Assembly: GCA_028023455.1 (NCBI GenBank)
Contig: JAQFVV010006238.1
Coordinates: 7,820,572 to 7,884,571, forward strand
DNA: 64,000 bases
Reading direction: 5' to 3'
Origin: Epiperipatus broadwayi
Lineage: Eukaryota; Onychophora; Udeonychophora; Euonychophora; Peripatidae
Positions 25,901-36,312 of this stretch are shown one piece after another; positions within the stretch are counted from its first letter, which is position 1, and the number at the start of each line of letters is the position of its first letter. The position numbers and the translations under genes are program-made. Below the pieces are notes generated by a model that saw nothing but the letters and a program-made list of their open reading frames with translations, made no database searches and was not told the origin of the DNA.

Positions 25901-27720
25901 TAGTTTTTCAGAGGCATAGTGAGGCTGCATGAATTGCAGCTAAATTTAAGCAAAATCATTTGTGAAGCATGATCAAATTTGAAGTGGCAGAATATAAAAT
26001 TGATGGCCCTGCAACTTGATGGATCTATTTAAAAAGTAAAGACACTGTAGTTCATACTAAAATCATCTATAAGAATGTCTGGGTGTGTCAATGGCAAAAG
26101 ACGAGAATGGATATTTAATATTATTCTGGTACTTACAATGGGATCAGGTGGGATATAAACATATATTATATTGAACATTATATTGTGATGATGAAATGTG
26201 ACTACTAAAAATGGTAATCAATATAGCTTATTTTAAATGATGAAAAAGAACAAGATGGAATTGTGACGAGGCCAGAATGACCTGAAGGTAGTGATGCATT
26301 TCTAAAGTAAACAGAGAAGCCTTGCTTTCTTAGGTAAAATAAGTATTAATTTGAGACTCACTGTATATTTTTCTTTTGAGGAAACCAAGATCATGTGGCT
26401 GCATAAGTTGTACCAATTTAGTGAGCTGAGTTTTTTTGTTACAAGTTCAAACCTTTGACATTAACAGCTGCTACTTATATCTTTATGTTAATTGTGAATA
26501 AGAGTGTACTGGTTATGTCAATTGATGTAGTTTTATAGAGATTTTTATTTCCAAAGTGTTATCTACTAGAAACCAGGCACTAATAAGGAGTCATATCTTA
26601 AGTATCTTTGCTATTGACTATGGCTGAGTAGGATAAATTTTTGCAGCATTGTTTTTTTTAATGTGAATAATCTTGGGTATTGGCTTGCATGATATTCCAT
26701 TTAGGTATAATCTCAGTTAATTGTTTTTGATCATTATTCAGACTGCAGTCATAGGAATGCAAGTGGCTATGTGGTGGGGTGTGAACCTCCATAAGCATTA
26801 AGTCACTGACCAAGTCATTACATGATGGCAATTGACTAAGCTCTGCATTGCCAGTTTTTGCTTTTACTGCCTCATGGTTTTTGCTTGGCCATCAAGGTTT
26901 TCCTTGCCTTCTAAGAATGTGGCTTTAATATGTCAAAAACACAGTGTCAGAGTGCCCATAATGTGGGAGTTAATTATTATTAGGGGGTGTCTGAAAAACT
27001 CTGTAAAGTTTTAATCTTTGGAATAGCTGACTATGGTAATTTGTTTTCTTCAACTGTGGTCAGCTGACTCATGATTGCATGTGTGATGAGAGAAAAAAAC
27101 AATTTGGTCTATAAAAAATCTATTGGACATTTTTATGTATGGATGTTGTTGCAGTGATACTGCTGGGATGAAAACAATTTTTTATTTGTTGGTTGGAAGC
27201 ATGTGTATCAACATAAGTGATATTGCTTTGTTGATTGTGAGTTCAATGAGAGACTTGGCCAACCATTTGATCATATTGTGATCATTTGATAATTGTACAT
27301 TGGATATTTAGATGATAGACCACAGGAGTAACAGTGTGGCTTTAGCCCTCTTATGTAAGGACAGAGCATGTCCTTTTGGTCTGTGATTTGAATGGGAATG
27401 GTCACTGGATCTATATCTTTGTTGAGTTTTATTTTAAACTCATAATTGTTTCTGTAAACTGGAATGGGTATAGTATATAGGTTGTAGTGGGATTACTAAT
27501 CTAAATGGCTCAATCATTTTTTGAATGTTATAACCAAGGTATGTATGTTTGAAGACATAAAAAATGAAGTTTCTGGCTGTGCAACAGTCACAAAGTTGCC
27601 TAATGTTTTGTTGCTAGTTCTGAAATTGTCTTTTTGGCTCACACTGTGAAACTTAACAGCAAGATAACTAGGATTGGGATGGTCAGAAATGCAGAGAACA
27701 GTATTTCTTAATGATTATAA
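22980..27720 (-). pseudogene. Old full-length-like LINE with gag knuckle, endonuclease and RT, heavily decayed
   Basis: Read on the minus strand from 27720 down, fragments of a non-LTR retrotransposon appear in the expected order. First is an ORF1-like zinc-knuckle context (DPVTIPIQITDQKDMLCPYI, then HCYSCGLS near 27320-27340). Next is an AP-endonuclease region: VNVKGLN-like near 26450, NIIYVYIPPDPIVS near 26150, ILIDDFSMNYSVF near 26050-26085 where ILIGDFN is usual, then LDRLSLGRCADLPL near 25720. The RT follows: motif A IDIVAGFDLVPTKI (24924-24980), a motif-B-like STLLFTILINLL near 24800, and motif C decayed to SYMHGITVFF (24678-24700), where YADD would stand. A CxxC block (DPVCSLCYRKDKT, near 23720) matches the C-terminal Zn finger of several LINE clades. 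Many stops and frameshifts; not functional. The clade (Jockey/I/L2-like) is uncertain. Confidence 0.7.
24250..24400. repeat. Tandem duplication, about 75-bp unit, two copies
   Basis: 'aagaaagtg/agaaagtg' through 'gataatgggtga' and 'cctagttat/gctagttat' is repeated at 24250-24324 and 24325-24400 with several differences. It lies within the decayed LINE and post-dates its insertion. Confidence 0.85.
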
Positions 27721-27924
27721 ATTTATTTACAGAATATATCTTTACAAATTGTATTTTTTATATTAATACTATATGAAAGTTTAGTTATATTTACAATTTA
27801 ATTTATAGTAACTGTAGCTTAGATCGAACACTAATTATAATGAATATGTTTTTTTTTCACCCAAACTCTATGTTTAGGCAAATCTAAAACCTTTGGAACA
27901 GAGAGCGTGATTTAGTTAATCATT

Positions 27925-28050
27925 TTAAATTACTCATAATCTGATTTTTGTTGGTTACGCTTGCGAAATTTTTACTATTTATGATACATCATTATTAAAT
28001 GAAAACTTTAAACATATGTAAATATTTAATTTATATATAATGATGATGTA
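27925..28050. repeat. Left arm of a 1.2-kb inverted repeat enclosing family A copies
   Basis: The block with 'aatctgatttttgttggtta' and 'gaaatttttactatttatg' is the reverse complement, with some changes, of 28900-28965. The adjoining 'aaacatatgtaaatatttaa' is the reverse complement of 29150-29170. Family A copies sit between the arms, so they inserted into, or formed the loop of, an older foldback. Confidence 0.65.
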
Positions 28051-28061
28051 TTATATAGGAT

Positions 28062-28860
28062 ATATGAGCACAGACTTTCACACGACCCACCACTCTCCAC
28101 ACTATGTCACAAACTGATACACTTGAACACATATATGTTGAAAAAATAAATAATCACCAATATACGTATTTCATGCTAAACCAGCAACCATCAGTTAGTC
28201 CAGATTACCATCTCCACACATATATAAGTGCTCAGATATATGATGATGGAATGCTCAAAGGCCACCCTGAGGCCAAGATTCATGCCACATCTATGTTGAC
28301 CTAAGGTCAATCTGACCCCTCATGTACAGGACATAATCCATTTAATACATATACAAGGGATTGGGCAGACATCTCTACTATGTAATAACTGAAACACACA
28401 GGCTTATTATATACCTGTGTCTATATATGTAATATATAGGGTATATGAGCATGGACTTTCACATGATCCACCACTCTCCACACTATCTCATAATACTGAT
28501 AAACTTGAACACATATATGTTGAAAAGATAAATAATCACCAATATACGTATTTCATGCTAAACCAGCAGTCATCATTTGGTTCAGATTACCATCTCCACA
28601 CATATATGCTGTAAGTGCTCAGATATATATTAAGATAGCCAATCCTCATTTCTTTAATGGGCAGGCTTCAATCTACTCCACACTCCAACTCTTCAACCAT
28701 CCATCCAACTGAAAATCTGATGATGAATTGCTCAAAGACCACCCTGAGGCCGAGATTCTTGTCACACCCATGTTGACCTAAGATCACTCTGACCTCTCAT
28801 GTACAGGACATAATCCATTTAATACATATACAAGGGATGGAAAGACATCTCTACTATGTA
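28062..28860 (+). repeat. Two tandem family A copies
   Basis: Copy 1 (28062-28400) and copy 2 (28425-28860) share the order 'tatatgagcacagactttca', 'aaataatcaccaatatacg', 'catgctaaaccagca', 'ttaccatctccacacatat', a 'cctgaggcc' block, 'gttgacctaag', and 'atgtacaggacataatcc'. Copy 1 lacks about 100 bp present in copy 2 (28625-28715). Short open frames in both are not conserved as protein. Other copies: 54452-54792, 55585-56565, 60838-61250 and fragments. Confidence 0.8.
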
Positions 28861-28898
28861 ATAACTGAAACACACAGACTGTGTGTTTCAGTTATTAC
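28858..28898. repeat. Perfect 19-bp-arm palindrome
   Basis: GTAATAACTGAAACACACA (28858-28876), a 3-nt loop GAC, then the exact reverse complement to 28898. The left half also ends family A copy 1 ('taataactgaaacacacagg' near 28382), so this is the junction of two inverted family A ends. Confidence 0.9.
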
Positions 28899-29179
28899 AT
28901 GATGATGTATTGTAAATAGTAAAAATTTTGCAAGCATCATTAACAAAAATCAGATTATAAGTGATTTTCCTATACATATAGTTTAGGTGAAAAAGATAGG
29001 GTGGATCCACTCTATCTTTTAAAAAGACTTTATCTTGTGTTTGGAAAGGAGAGTATTTATTATAATCATCATTCAATCTGTAAAATGCATGTGAAATGGA
29101 GTAAGCTATATTCATTATTAATTTATAAAAAAACATCATGCTATATAAATTAAATATTTACATATGTTTAACATTTAAT

Positions 29180-29500
29180 TTATAGTATTCTTAAAAATAT
29201 CAAGAAATTACAAAGTACAGATCATCGTTAAAAGATTAACTATTTTAATAAACGATGATTTTATAAACATTTACCAGCTATGTGTTACACTAAATATAAC
29301 AGTCTGATACAAAAAATAAAGCTGACAACTTCAAAATTCTTATTTAACAGATCTTGTGGTGTATAAAGAATAGATGAATTATTAATTATATTATTAACGT
29401 ACTTTATTATATATTTATTTAAATGTCAAGTGAATTAATATGGTCTAACTCCGTTTGATAAGAGCAGTTTAACCTATTGTTTAAATCTATTTATGCATTA
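29180..29500. other. AT-rich stretch, no gene
   Basis: Nothing recognisable beyond short A/T runs. Confidence 0.5.
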
Positions 29501-29506
29501 TTGAAA

Positions 29507-29554
29507 TGCAATTAACTTATATATATATATATATATATATATAAGTTAATTGCA
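29507..29554. repeat. Perfect 48-nt palindrome with AT core
   Basis: TGCAATTAACTTAT, then (AT)10, then ATAAGTTAATTGCA. The two halves are exact reverse complements. It directly precedes the minisatellite. Confidence 0.9.
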
Positions 29555-29555
29555 A

Positions 29556-29715
29556 TGCTAAAATTTTGAAAAGTATGATATAAGAACCATGAGGGAGTCG
29601 ATTGAAATATTATATATATATATAACTGATTTTGGTAATGCTAAAATACTTGCAAATTTTGAAAAGTATGATATAAGAACCATGAGGGAGTCGATTGAAA
29701 TATTAATATATATAT
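29556..29715 (+). repeat. Minisatellite, left part (one partial and one full unit)
   Basis: The ~95-bp unit runs 'ataactgattttggtaatgc', 'tgaaaagtatgatataagaa', 'ccatgagggagtcgattga', then an AT spacer. The partial unit at 29556-29612 lacks its start. The full unit begins at 29622. The array is interrupted here by the LTR element and resumes at 36313. Confidence 0.9.
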
Positions 29716-31547
29716 TGCGATATCTACATAAATGTAGGCTCGCATGTATATATTATTGATTCTCAATAATATTAATAAAGAGAAGGGTTTCGTTAAAAGA
29801 AATAGAAAAAAAAAAAGAAAGAAAAAATTTAGTTAAAAGGATTCTAAAAACTTATTTTAAAAGAAATTAGAAAAGCTAAATAATGATGAAAGATTAGAAA
29901 GGAAAGGGGAGGGGTGTAAAACTGAACGCGTCTCTTTCTTTCTTTGTTAAATAAGAAAATCACGTGTAAAAAGAACGAAAGAATAATTATAATTGTGAAA
30001 TTAAAAAAAGTAAACTTGTACCAAATTTCCAAATAGATTGGTACAAGATAAAGTGAGAGAAAGGAATGTTGCAATTAGTAACATTCAATATTTAAAAGAA
30101 TGAAAGAAATTAATTATAATTGTAAAATTAAAAATGTAAACTTGTACCAAATTTCCAAATAGATTGGTACGAGATAAAGTAATGAAAAGGAATGTTGCAA
30201 GTAGTGGCATTCAATATTAAATGTATCAAAAGAATGAAATGAAAAATTGTAATTAGAAATTGGAAAAATGTAAACTGTATAAAAAAAATTCCAGATAGAT
30301 TGGTAAGATAAGAATGAAAAGGAAGGAGGCAATTAGAGACATTCTATAGCAAGACAGCGAGAGAAAAGGAGAGCTGATTTAGAAGTAACCGGGTGTGTTT
30401 TTTTTGCTGGCTAGAATTTAACAAAAATAATAATAGAAGGGTACGCTGACATGGAGGGCTAGTGGCAAACACCGGGCGTTTGCTCGGTCTATCTCCGTCT
30501 AACCATTCGCTCACTACTTATAACAACTAAAATGCTGCCTAGAAGAGACCGCCGTTACAGAACCAGATCTGCCTGGAGATTCGAAGTAGAATGTTAAAGG
30601 GATGAATACCGACTAAAATGTGGAATTAGAAAGGAAACAAACCCACGTCAAAAGACTATAACTCTCACTCCATTCACTGGAACGTCTGAAAAAGCGAGCA
30701 ACCATCTCTGCAAAAGAAGGGAAGGTTTTCCCCCTCGATGGTTGACCCGACATTGGAAAAATCATACCTAGGTAACTATTAATACATGCATGTCAGAATT
30801 AATTTGAAATAAGAAATCGGTCAGAACTAAATTATTAACAAGTTGCGCAACACTTCGGACAGTTATCATTAAAAGAACTTATGATTGTAATCTATTAATG
30901 TATGAGAAGGTAACAATTGAGTTACGATAATTTTATTTAATGTTTCATTTGAATTATATTCTTTATTGTATATTTATGTATTTATTATGTTAGTGTGTGG
31001 ATATATATGTGTGTTTTAGGATTTTATTATTCATTAGAATTAGCGAATTGCAAATTAAATTTTATTTATAAAAGGAAGTACTTAGTCATTTGCGTTTTCT
31101 TTTCTCTACCAAGCGAATAACTACTCAGAGTGAATTAAAATTAGATCAGTGAGCTAACAAGTTGATTAATTGAGGAATAAAATAAAGTAAGCTAAATGGA
31201 TAAATAAATCCAGTCTGTATTGGAAATAGAGTAAAGGAAGGAAGGGCTATAATTTATATTCCTGCTGTACCGTGATAATTCCGGGAAAATTTATAAATAT
31301 TCCAGGCGCTGGGCAGAACTAATTATTCGATACAAATAATTTGCCCAGCAGAGAAGAAGCGTTTAATTGGGAAATATAATGCTGGGATGATATTTTATTA
31401 TGTCAGTGTTCAATTAAGAATATATACTCGATTTTAGGGGTGTATATTGGCTTCTTGCTTGTGGTAATCATCATCATCGGTGGTTAACCGGTCGATCACA
31501 TAATTAAGTGCGGCTGGGGTCTTTAACCGCACGGCGGTGGTGTTACA
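29716..31547 (+). repeat. 5' LTR (1832 bp)
   Basis: Direct terminal repeat matching 34480-36312 at offset 4764. It should carry promoter, transcript start and polyadenylation functions for the element. It contains a triplicated ~120-bp block (29970-30344), a GCTGGGCA/TGCCCAGC hairpin near 31308-31349, and a GTGCGG/CCGCAC hairpin near its 3' end (31508-31532). The minus-strand frames of 72-76 codons here recur identically in the 3' LTR only because the LTRs are copies. Confidence 0.93.
29970..30344 (+). repeat. Three tandem ~120-bp blocks inside the 5' LTR
   Basis: Units start near 29970, 30097 and 30228. Each carries 'gtaaact', a 'ccaaatttccaaatagattgg' core or decayed version (positions 30017-30048, 30142-30170, 30289-30303), and 'gaatgttgcaa' or a variant. 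In units 1 and 2 the core is a palindrome (CTTGTACCAA ... TTGGTACAAG in unit 1). Repeated palindromes in U3 are typical of enhancer or factor-binding arrays; that role is inferred. The counterparts in the 3' LTR are at 34734-35108. Confidence 0.75.
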
Positions 31548-31551
31548 GTTT

Positions 31552-31569
31552 TGGGGGCCAGTCCGGGAT
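31552..31569 (+). other. Primer-binding site, tRNA-Pro-like
   Basis: TGGGGGCCAGTCCGGGAT starts 4 nt inside the 5' LTR end. It resembles the tRNA-Pro primer-binding site known from many retroelements (TGGGGGCTCGTCCGGGAT), differing at two positions. A tRNA with 3' end ATCCCGGACTGGCCCCCA would pair fully. Confidence 0.75.
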
Positions 31570-32313
31570 CTTGTCACATTCAGAAAAAAAAAAAAAGCAG
31601 ATTGAATTAAATTATAGCGCCCTGAGTAAAATAGATATACACATATGTGATCTATACAGCGAGGTTAAATAAAGTCAAACAATCGGAAAACCGAATTTAG
31701 ACTGAGAAATATTTTATAAAAAAAAAAAAAAAGAAAAAGGGAAGAAAGAAAAGTTTTTTTTTTGTAAAGAAAAAAAAAAAAAACAAACAACAAAGGGGTT
31801 TCGTTCAAGTTAAGAATTTATATGTGTTATTATAAAAATATATATAAAAACGACAAAATAGTGTTAAAGGAAAAAGTGTTAAAATAAGGATTAGACGGCA
31901 TAACCGTATATATGTAGTTATATAGTAGTTGTAAAGACAGTAGAATAGACCTAAGGTTTAGATAAAAATATAGAATAATAATAAAAGATCGCTTGGTGAG
32001 AGAGGGAAAGTGGAGCAAAAGACAACTGAATTTTATAAAAGAGAGAAAGAGACGGGGTAAAATTTTCTAGGCACGATCTACATTATATAAATAAATAAAA
32101 TCAAGAGAGGGAAAAGATTTTATTGTTTGAATAATAAAAGCTTGTGAGTTTAAGAGGATCTTTAAAGCAGCATAAACAAGTGAGTTAATGGATGAGGACG
32201 GGGCAGGCCAGCAAACGTACCTAATATGAAATAGCGTTGATAAACAGTATTGCATTTAATAATAATTGGGAGAAAATAATTACTTAGTCAGTGATAACAT
32301 TTATTTAGAGTCA

Positions 32314-33729
32314 ATGCAAACGAGGTCGAAAGCAAAAATGGACGATCAACTTGCAACCACGAAAAGTACCAGTGAAGAACAAACGGAATTGTCCGGAGAA
32401 ACCGATAGGGAAAGAGAAATAGAAACCAGTAGTGGAAATGAAATTGACATTAATGATGATAAACAAGAGCCGAAAGTTAGTATAGAAATTTATAATTTAA
32501 TAAAAATGATGGAGAAAATGGGGGAGGATCAACGGCAGTTCATAAAGGAGATAAGGGAAAGAGATGAGCAGAGAGATGAAATAAATAAGAAAATGATAGA
32601 AGATCAGCAAAGGTTTATGAAGGAATTAAAGGAAGATAATAAGAAGATGATAGACGAGTGGCAAAAACAGTTGGTTGACAAATTCGACATAAAAAATGAA
32701 GAGTTAAGTAAAAGGGTTGAAGAAACCTCAAATCAGATTTTTGTCACGAATGAGAGGTTAAACGGACAGGCTGAGTTACTAGAAAACTTAGAGCAGAGAC
32801 TCACTGGAGAAGTAAATAATTTAGAACAAGAGGTTGTGATGAAAGTAGAGGGAAGGATGGCACATTTTGAGGATAAAATAGAAATTGTGTGTCGAGAAGT
32901 AGAAGAGGTTAAAAATATGAGAGGGACAAGTTTGTGGGATAGCAGACGCAATAACGTAGTAACGATAAATCAATTTTTGAAAATTCGAGTTTTTTCGGGC
33001 CACATGGGAGAAAACCCCATAGAACACCTGGGTAGCCTTGAAAGGTACGGCACATTGAATGGATTGGATGAAGAAGCCATGATTGCCATCGCATGCAGTC
33101 ACCTACAGAATGCTTCACAGGAATGGTGGGACTCGTTGTTTGAAAAACCAAAAACATTTGGGGATTATAAGACAGCTTTGCTCACCAGTTACTGGAGCGA
33201 AGAGCACCAGGAAAACATTCGGCACCAGATATCACAAGACAGGTGGAGACCGGGAGAAACGTTTACGCCATTTTTCCGTCGCCAGGTAGCGAAATTGCGC
33301 GCACTCACTGCTAGTCCATTATCAGAGAGGCAAATTATTCGTGTAATCAGACACAATTTGCCGCAAAATGTTGAGCAAGTGCTGATAGGCACTGAACGGA
33401 AAACGGTCGAACAGGTCGTGGAACTACTAAATGCGTTCGACAGCGCTCATTCTGGTCGTAGGATAGAGGATCGAGGATTCAAACCTCCGAGAGATCCTGT
33501 GATAAATGTGGGACCAGGTAAACCCCAACGAAGGTACGGGGAAGATAGCGGTAGATTTTATGGCGGCTCGGATGGAGCTATAGGGCCTAGGCAGAATGAA
33601 GGGGATCCGAGAGGGAAGTATCCGAATGAGGACAGAGGCTTTGATAGACGGAGGGACAATAGTCCATTCCCTAGCACAAGTGGGTATATTCCCCAGAAAA
33701 AAAAGAAAGAACCTCCCGATAGGAACTAA
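32314..33729 (+). CDS. gag: Gag-like structural protein of the LTR element
   Basis: Intact 471-aa frame from the first ATG; the frame is open upstream to a TTG at 32266, but no earlier in-frame ATG exists. Gag proteins assemble the particle that packages element RNA. Residues about 1-55 are acidic and polar. About 55-205 are a long Lys/Glu/Gln-rich, probable coiled coil. About 205-365 form a retrotransposon-gag capsid-like region (IRVFSGHMGENPIEHLGSL, then SQEWWDSL, FTPFFRRQVAKLRALT and LPQNVEQVL). The tail (385-471) is rich in Arg, Gly and Pro, with a closing KKKKEPPDRN, and no CCHC zinc knuckle is present; RNA binding may rely on the basic tail. Codon use is less AT-rich than the flanks. 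The lack of stops fits a recently mobile family. The antisense frames inside it are shadows. Confidence 0.9.
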   Translation: MQTRSKAKMDDQLATTKSTSEEQTELSGETDREREIETSSGNEIDINDDKQEPKVSIEIYNLIKMMEKMGEDQRQFIKEIRERDEQRDEINKKMIEDQQRFMKELKEDNKKMIDEWQKQLVDKFDIKNEELSKRVEETSNQIFVTNERLNGQAELLENLEQRLTGEVNNLEQEVVMKVEGRMAHFEDKIEIVCREVEEVKNMRGTSLWDSRRNNVVTINQFLKIRVFSGHMGENPIEHLGSLERYGTLNGLDEEAMIAIACSHLQNASQEWWDSLFEKPKTFGDYKTALLTSYWSEEHQENIRHQISQDRWRPGETFTPFFRRQVAKLRALTASPLSERQIIRVIRHNLPQNVEQVLIGTERKTVEQVVELLNAFDSAHSGRRIEDRGFKPPRDPVINVGPGKPQRRYGEDSGRFYGGSDGAIGPRQNEGDPRGKYPNEDRGFDRRRDNSPFPSTSGYIPQKKKKEPPDRN

Positions 33730-34452
33730 AAGAAAAGAAGCAACTGGACAAACACCTGTTGATGACTAAAGGATACCGACCCTGGACTTTGAACACGATA
33801 ATCCACATGATAAGGGAAATGTAGGGGGGATGGTGAACTACGAAGAGTAGCGAATATATGAATGAGGGTCTGGATTTTGAGACAAATGTGTGCAGATATG
33901 AATCATGCGGGGATTGCATTTGAGCTTGGTCAAGCCGTCTTGCCGTTCATAAAAAGAAAAAAAAAATAGGGAGTGTGTGTGTTAATCTTGTCTATACACA
34001 TAAGGATAGACAGGAAAATAAATAAAAAATTAGAATGAGGACTCAGCAGAGATCTGGGCTCATTATCCGTCGTACTGGGTGAAAATCCCAAAGGTATTGG
34101 AAAGATACAAAGAATTAAACTAAAAATAGAATGAGGACTCAGCAGAGATCTGGGCTCATGATCCGTTTTACTGAAAAAAAATGAAAAAAAAAAAAAAAAT
34201 CAACTCTCTGTGCAGAATAATGTTCGGTGGAGATTAAAAGTGTTTGGGCAGTTCAAATGAATCAAATGGAATGCAGATAGTTTAACCTAGTTGTCTCTCT
34301 AAGATAATCTCATCATACGGAAGTTATACATACTAAACGGGTACCATTAAAATTTATATCAAGAAGAAGAAAAAAAAAATATAGTAATAAAGGAAGATAG
34401 GGGTTAAGAATTAAAATGGCTTGACCTCAGAAAATAACTCCAGTAGATTTTA
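33730..34452 (+). other. Post-gag internal region without pol
   Basis: The roughly 720 bp between the gag stop and the polypurine tract hold no RT, protease or integrase motif in any frame. They contain a ~45-bp direct duplication ('agaatgaggactcagcagag' and on, at 34032-34077 and 34128-34173) plus A-rich tracts. In an autonomous relative, pol would sit here, so it was probably deleted. Confidence 0.8.
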
Positions 34453-34456
34453 ATTC

Positions 34457-34479
34457 TTAAAAAATGGGGAGCGGTGTAA
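34457..34479 (+). other. Polypurine tract before the 3' LTR
   Basis: AAAAAATGGGGAGCGG then TGTAA directly abuts the 3' LTR start. It is purine-rich and correctly placed to prime plus-strand DNA synthesis. Confidence 0.75.
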
Positions 34480-36312
34480 TGCGATATCTACATAAATGTA
34501 GGCTCGCATGTATATATTATTGATTCTCAATAATATTAATAAAGAGAAGGGTTTCGTTAAAAGAAATAGAAAAAAAAAAAGAAAGAAAAAATTTAGTTAA
34601 AAGGATTCTAAAAACTTATTTTAAAAGAAATTAGAAAAGCTAAATAATGATGAAAGATTAGAAAGGAAAGGGGAGGGGTGTAAAACTGAACGCGTCTCTT
34701 TCTTTCTTTGTTAAATAAGAAAATCACGTGTAAAAAGAACGAAAGAATAATTATAATTGTGAAATTAAAAAAAGTAAACTTGTACCAAATTTCCAAATAG
34801 ATTGGTACAAGATAAAGTGAGAGAAAGGAATGTTGCAATTAGTAACATTCAATATTTAAAAGAATGAAAGAAATTAATTATAATTGTAAAATTAAAAATG
34901 TAAACTTGTACCAAATTTCCAAATAGATTGGTACGAGATAAAGTAATGAAAAGGAATGTTGCAAGTAGTGGCATTCAATATTAAATGTATCAAAAGAATG
35001 AAATGAAAAATTGTAATTAGAAATTGGAAAAATGTAAACTGTATAAAAAAAATTCCAGATAGATTGGTAAGATAAGAATGAAAAGGAAGGAGGCAATTAG
35101 AGACATTCTATAGCAAGACAGCGAGGAGAAAAGGAGAGCTGATTTAGAAGTAACCGGTTGTGTTTTTTTGCTGGCTAGAATTTAACAAAAATAATAATAG
35201 AAGGGTACGCTGACATGGAGGGCTAGTGGCAAACACCGGGCGTTTGCTCGGTCTATCTCCGTCTAACCATTCGCTCACTACTTATAACAACTAAAATGCT
35301 GCCTAGAAGAGACCGCCGTTACAGAACCAGATCTGCCTGGAGATTCGAAGTAGAATGTTAAAGGGATGAATACCGACTAAAATGTGGAATTAGAAAGGAA
35401 ACAAACCCACGTCAAAAGACTATAACTCTCACTCCATTCACTGGAACGTCTGAAAAAGCGAGCAACCATCTCTGCAAAAGAAGGGAAGGTTTTCCCCCTC
35501 GATGGTTGACCCGACATTGGAAAAATCATACCTAGGTAACTATTAATACATGCATGTCAGAATTAATTTGAAATAAGAAATCGGTCAGAACTAAATTATT
35601 AACAAGTTGCGCAACACTTCGGACAGTTATCATTAAAAGAACTTATGATTGTAATCTATTAATGTATGAGAAGGTAACAATTGAGTTACGATAATTTTAT
35701 TTAATGTTTCATTTGAATTATATTCTTTATTGTATATTTATGTATTTATTATGTTAGTGTGTGGATATATATGTGTGTTTTAGGATTTTATTATTCATTA
35801 GAATTAGCGAATTGCAAATTAAATTTTATTTATAAAAGGAAGTACTTAGTCATTTGCGTTTTCTTTTCTCTACCAAGCGAATAACTATTTAGAGTGAATT
35901 AAAAATTCGAACAGTGAGCTAACAAGTTGATTAATTGAGGAATAAAATAAAGTAAGCTAAATGGATAAATAAATCCAGTCTGTATTGGAAATAGAGTAAA
36001 GGAAGGAAGGGCTATAATTTATATTCCTGCTGTACCGTGATAATTCCGGGAAAATTTATAAATATTCCAGGCGCTGGGCAGAACTAATTATTCGATACAA
36101 ATAATTTGCCCAGCAGAGAAGAAGCGTTTAATTGGGAAATATAATGCTGGGATGATATTTTATTATGTCAGTGTTCAATTAAGAATATATACTCGATTTT
36201 AGGGGTGTATATTGGCTTCTTGCTTGTGGTAATCATCATCATCGGTGGTTAACCGGTCGATCACATAATTAAGTGCGGCTGGGGTCTTTAACCGCACGGC
36301 GGTGGTGTTACA
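34480..36312 (+). repeat. 3' LTR (1833 bp)
   Basis: Matches the 5' LTR apart from about eight changes: a G insertion near 35125, a G-to-T and one fewer T near 35157-35167, two C-to-T near 35889, and an inserted A plus two substitutions near 35905-35910. It holds the same triple tandem block (34734-35108) and hairpins. Confidence 0.93.

Larger units (their letters stand above)
29716..36312 (+). mobile_element. Young gag-only LTR retrotransposon (Ty3/Gypsy-like), complete
   Basis: Complete 6597-bp element: 5' LTR 29716-31547, internal region 31548-34479, 3' LTR 34480-36312. The LTRs begin TGCGATATC and end GTGTTACA (TG...CA ends). By eye they differ by five substitutions and three 1-bp indels, exactly matching the 1832/1833-bp lengths, so the insertion is recent. 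A primer-binding site follows the 5' LTR and a purine-rich tract precedes the 3' LTR. Only a gag-like frame lies inside; no protease, RT, RNase H or integrase is present. It therefore needs enzymes from a relative. It sits in the AT spacer of a minisatellite; ATAT flanks both ends and may be a 4-bp target duplication, but the AT context makes that uncertain. Confidence 0.92.

Noticed and set aside
29844-30332. Two minus-strand frames of 76 and 72 codons, repeated at 34608-35096
   Set aside because: Their conservation is only because the two LTRs are copies. Their content (Phe, Tyr, Ile, Leu) reflects A-rich LTR DNA read antisense.
32266-32313. Gag start at 32266
   Set aside because: The codon there is TTG. 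The first in-frame ATG is at 32314, so I use that, while noting the frame is open upstream.
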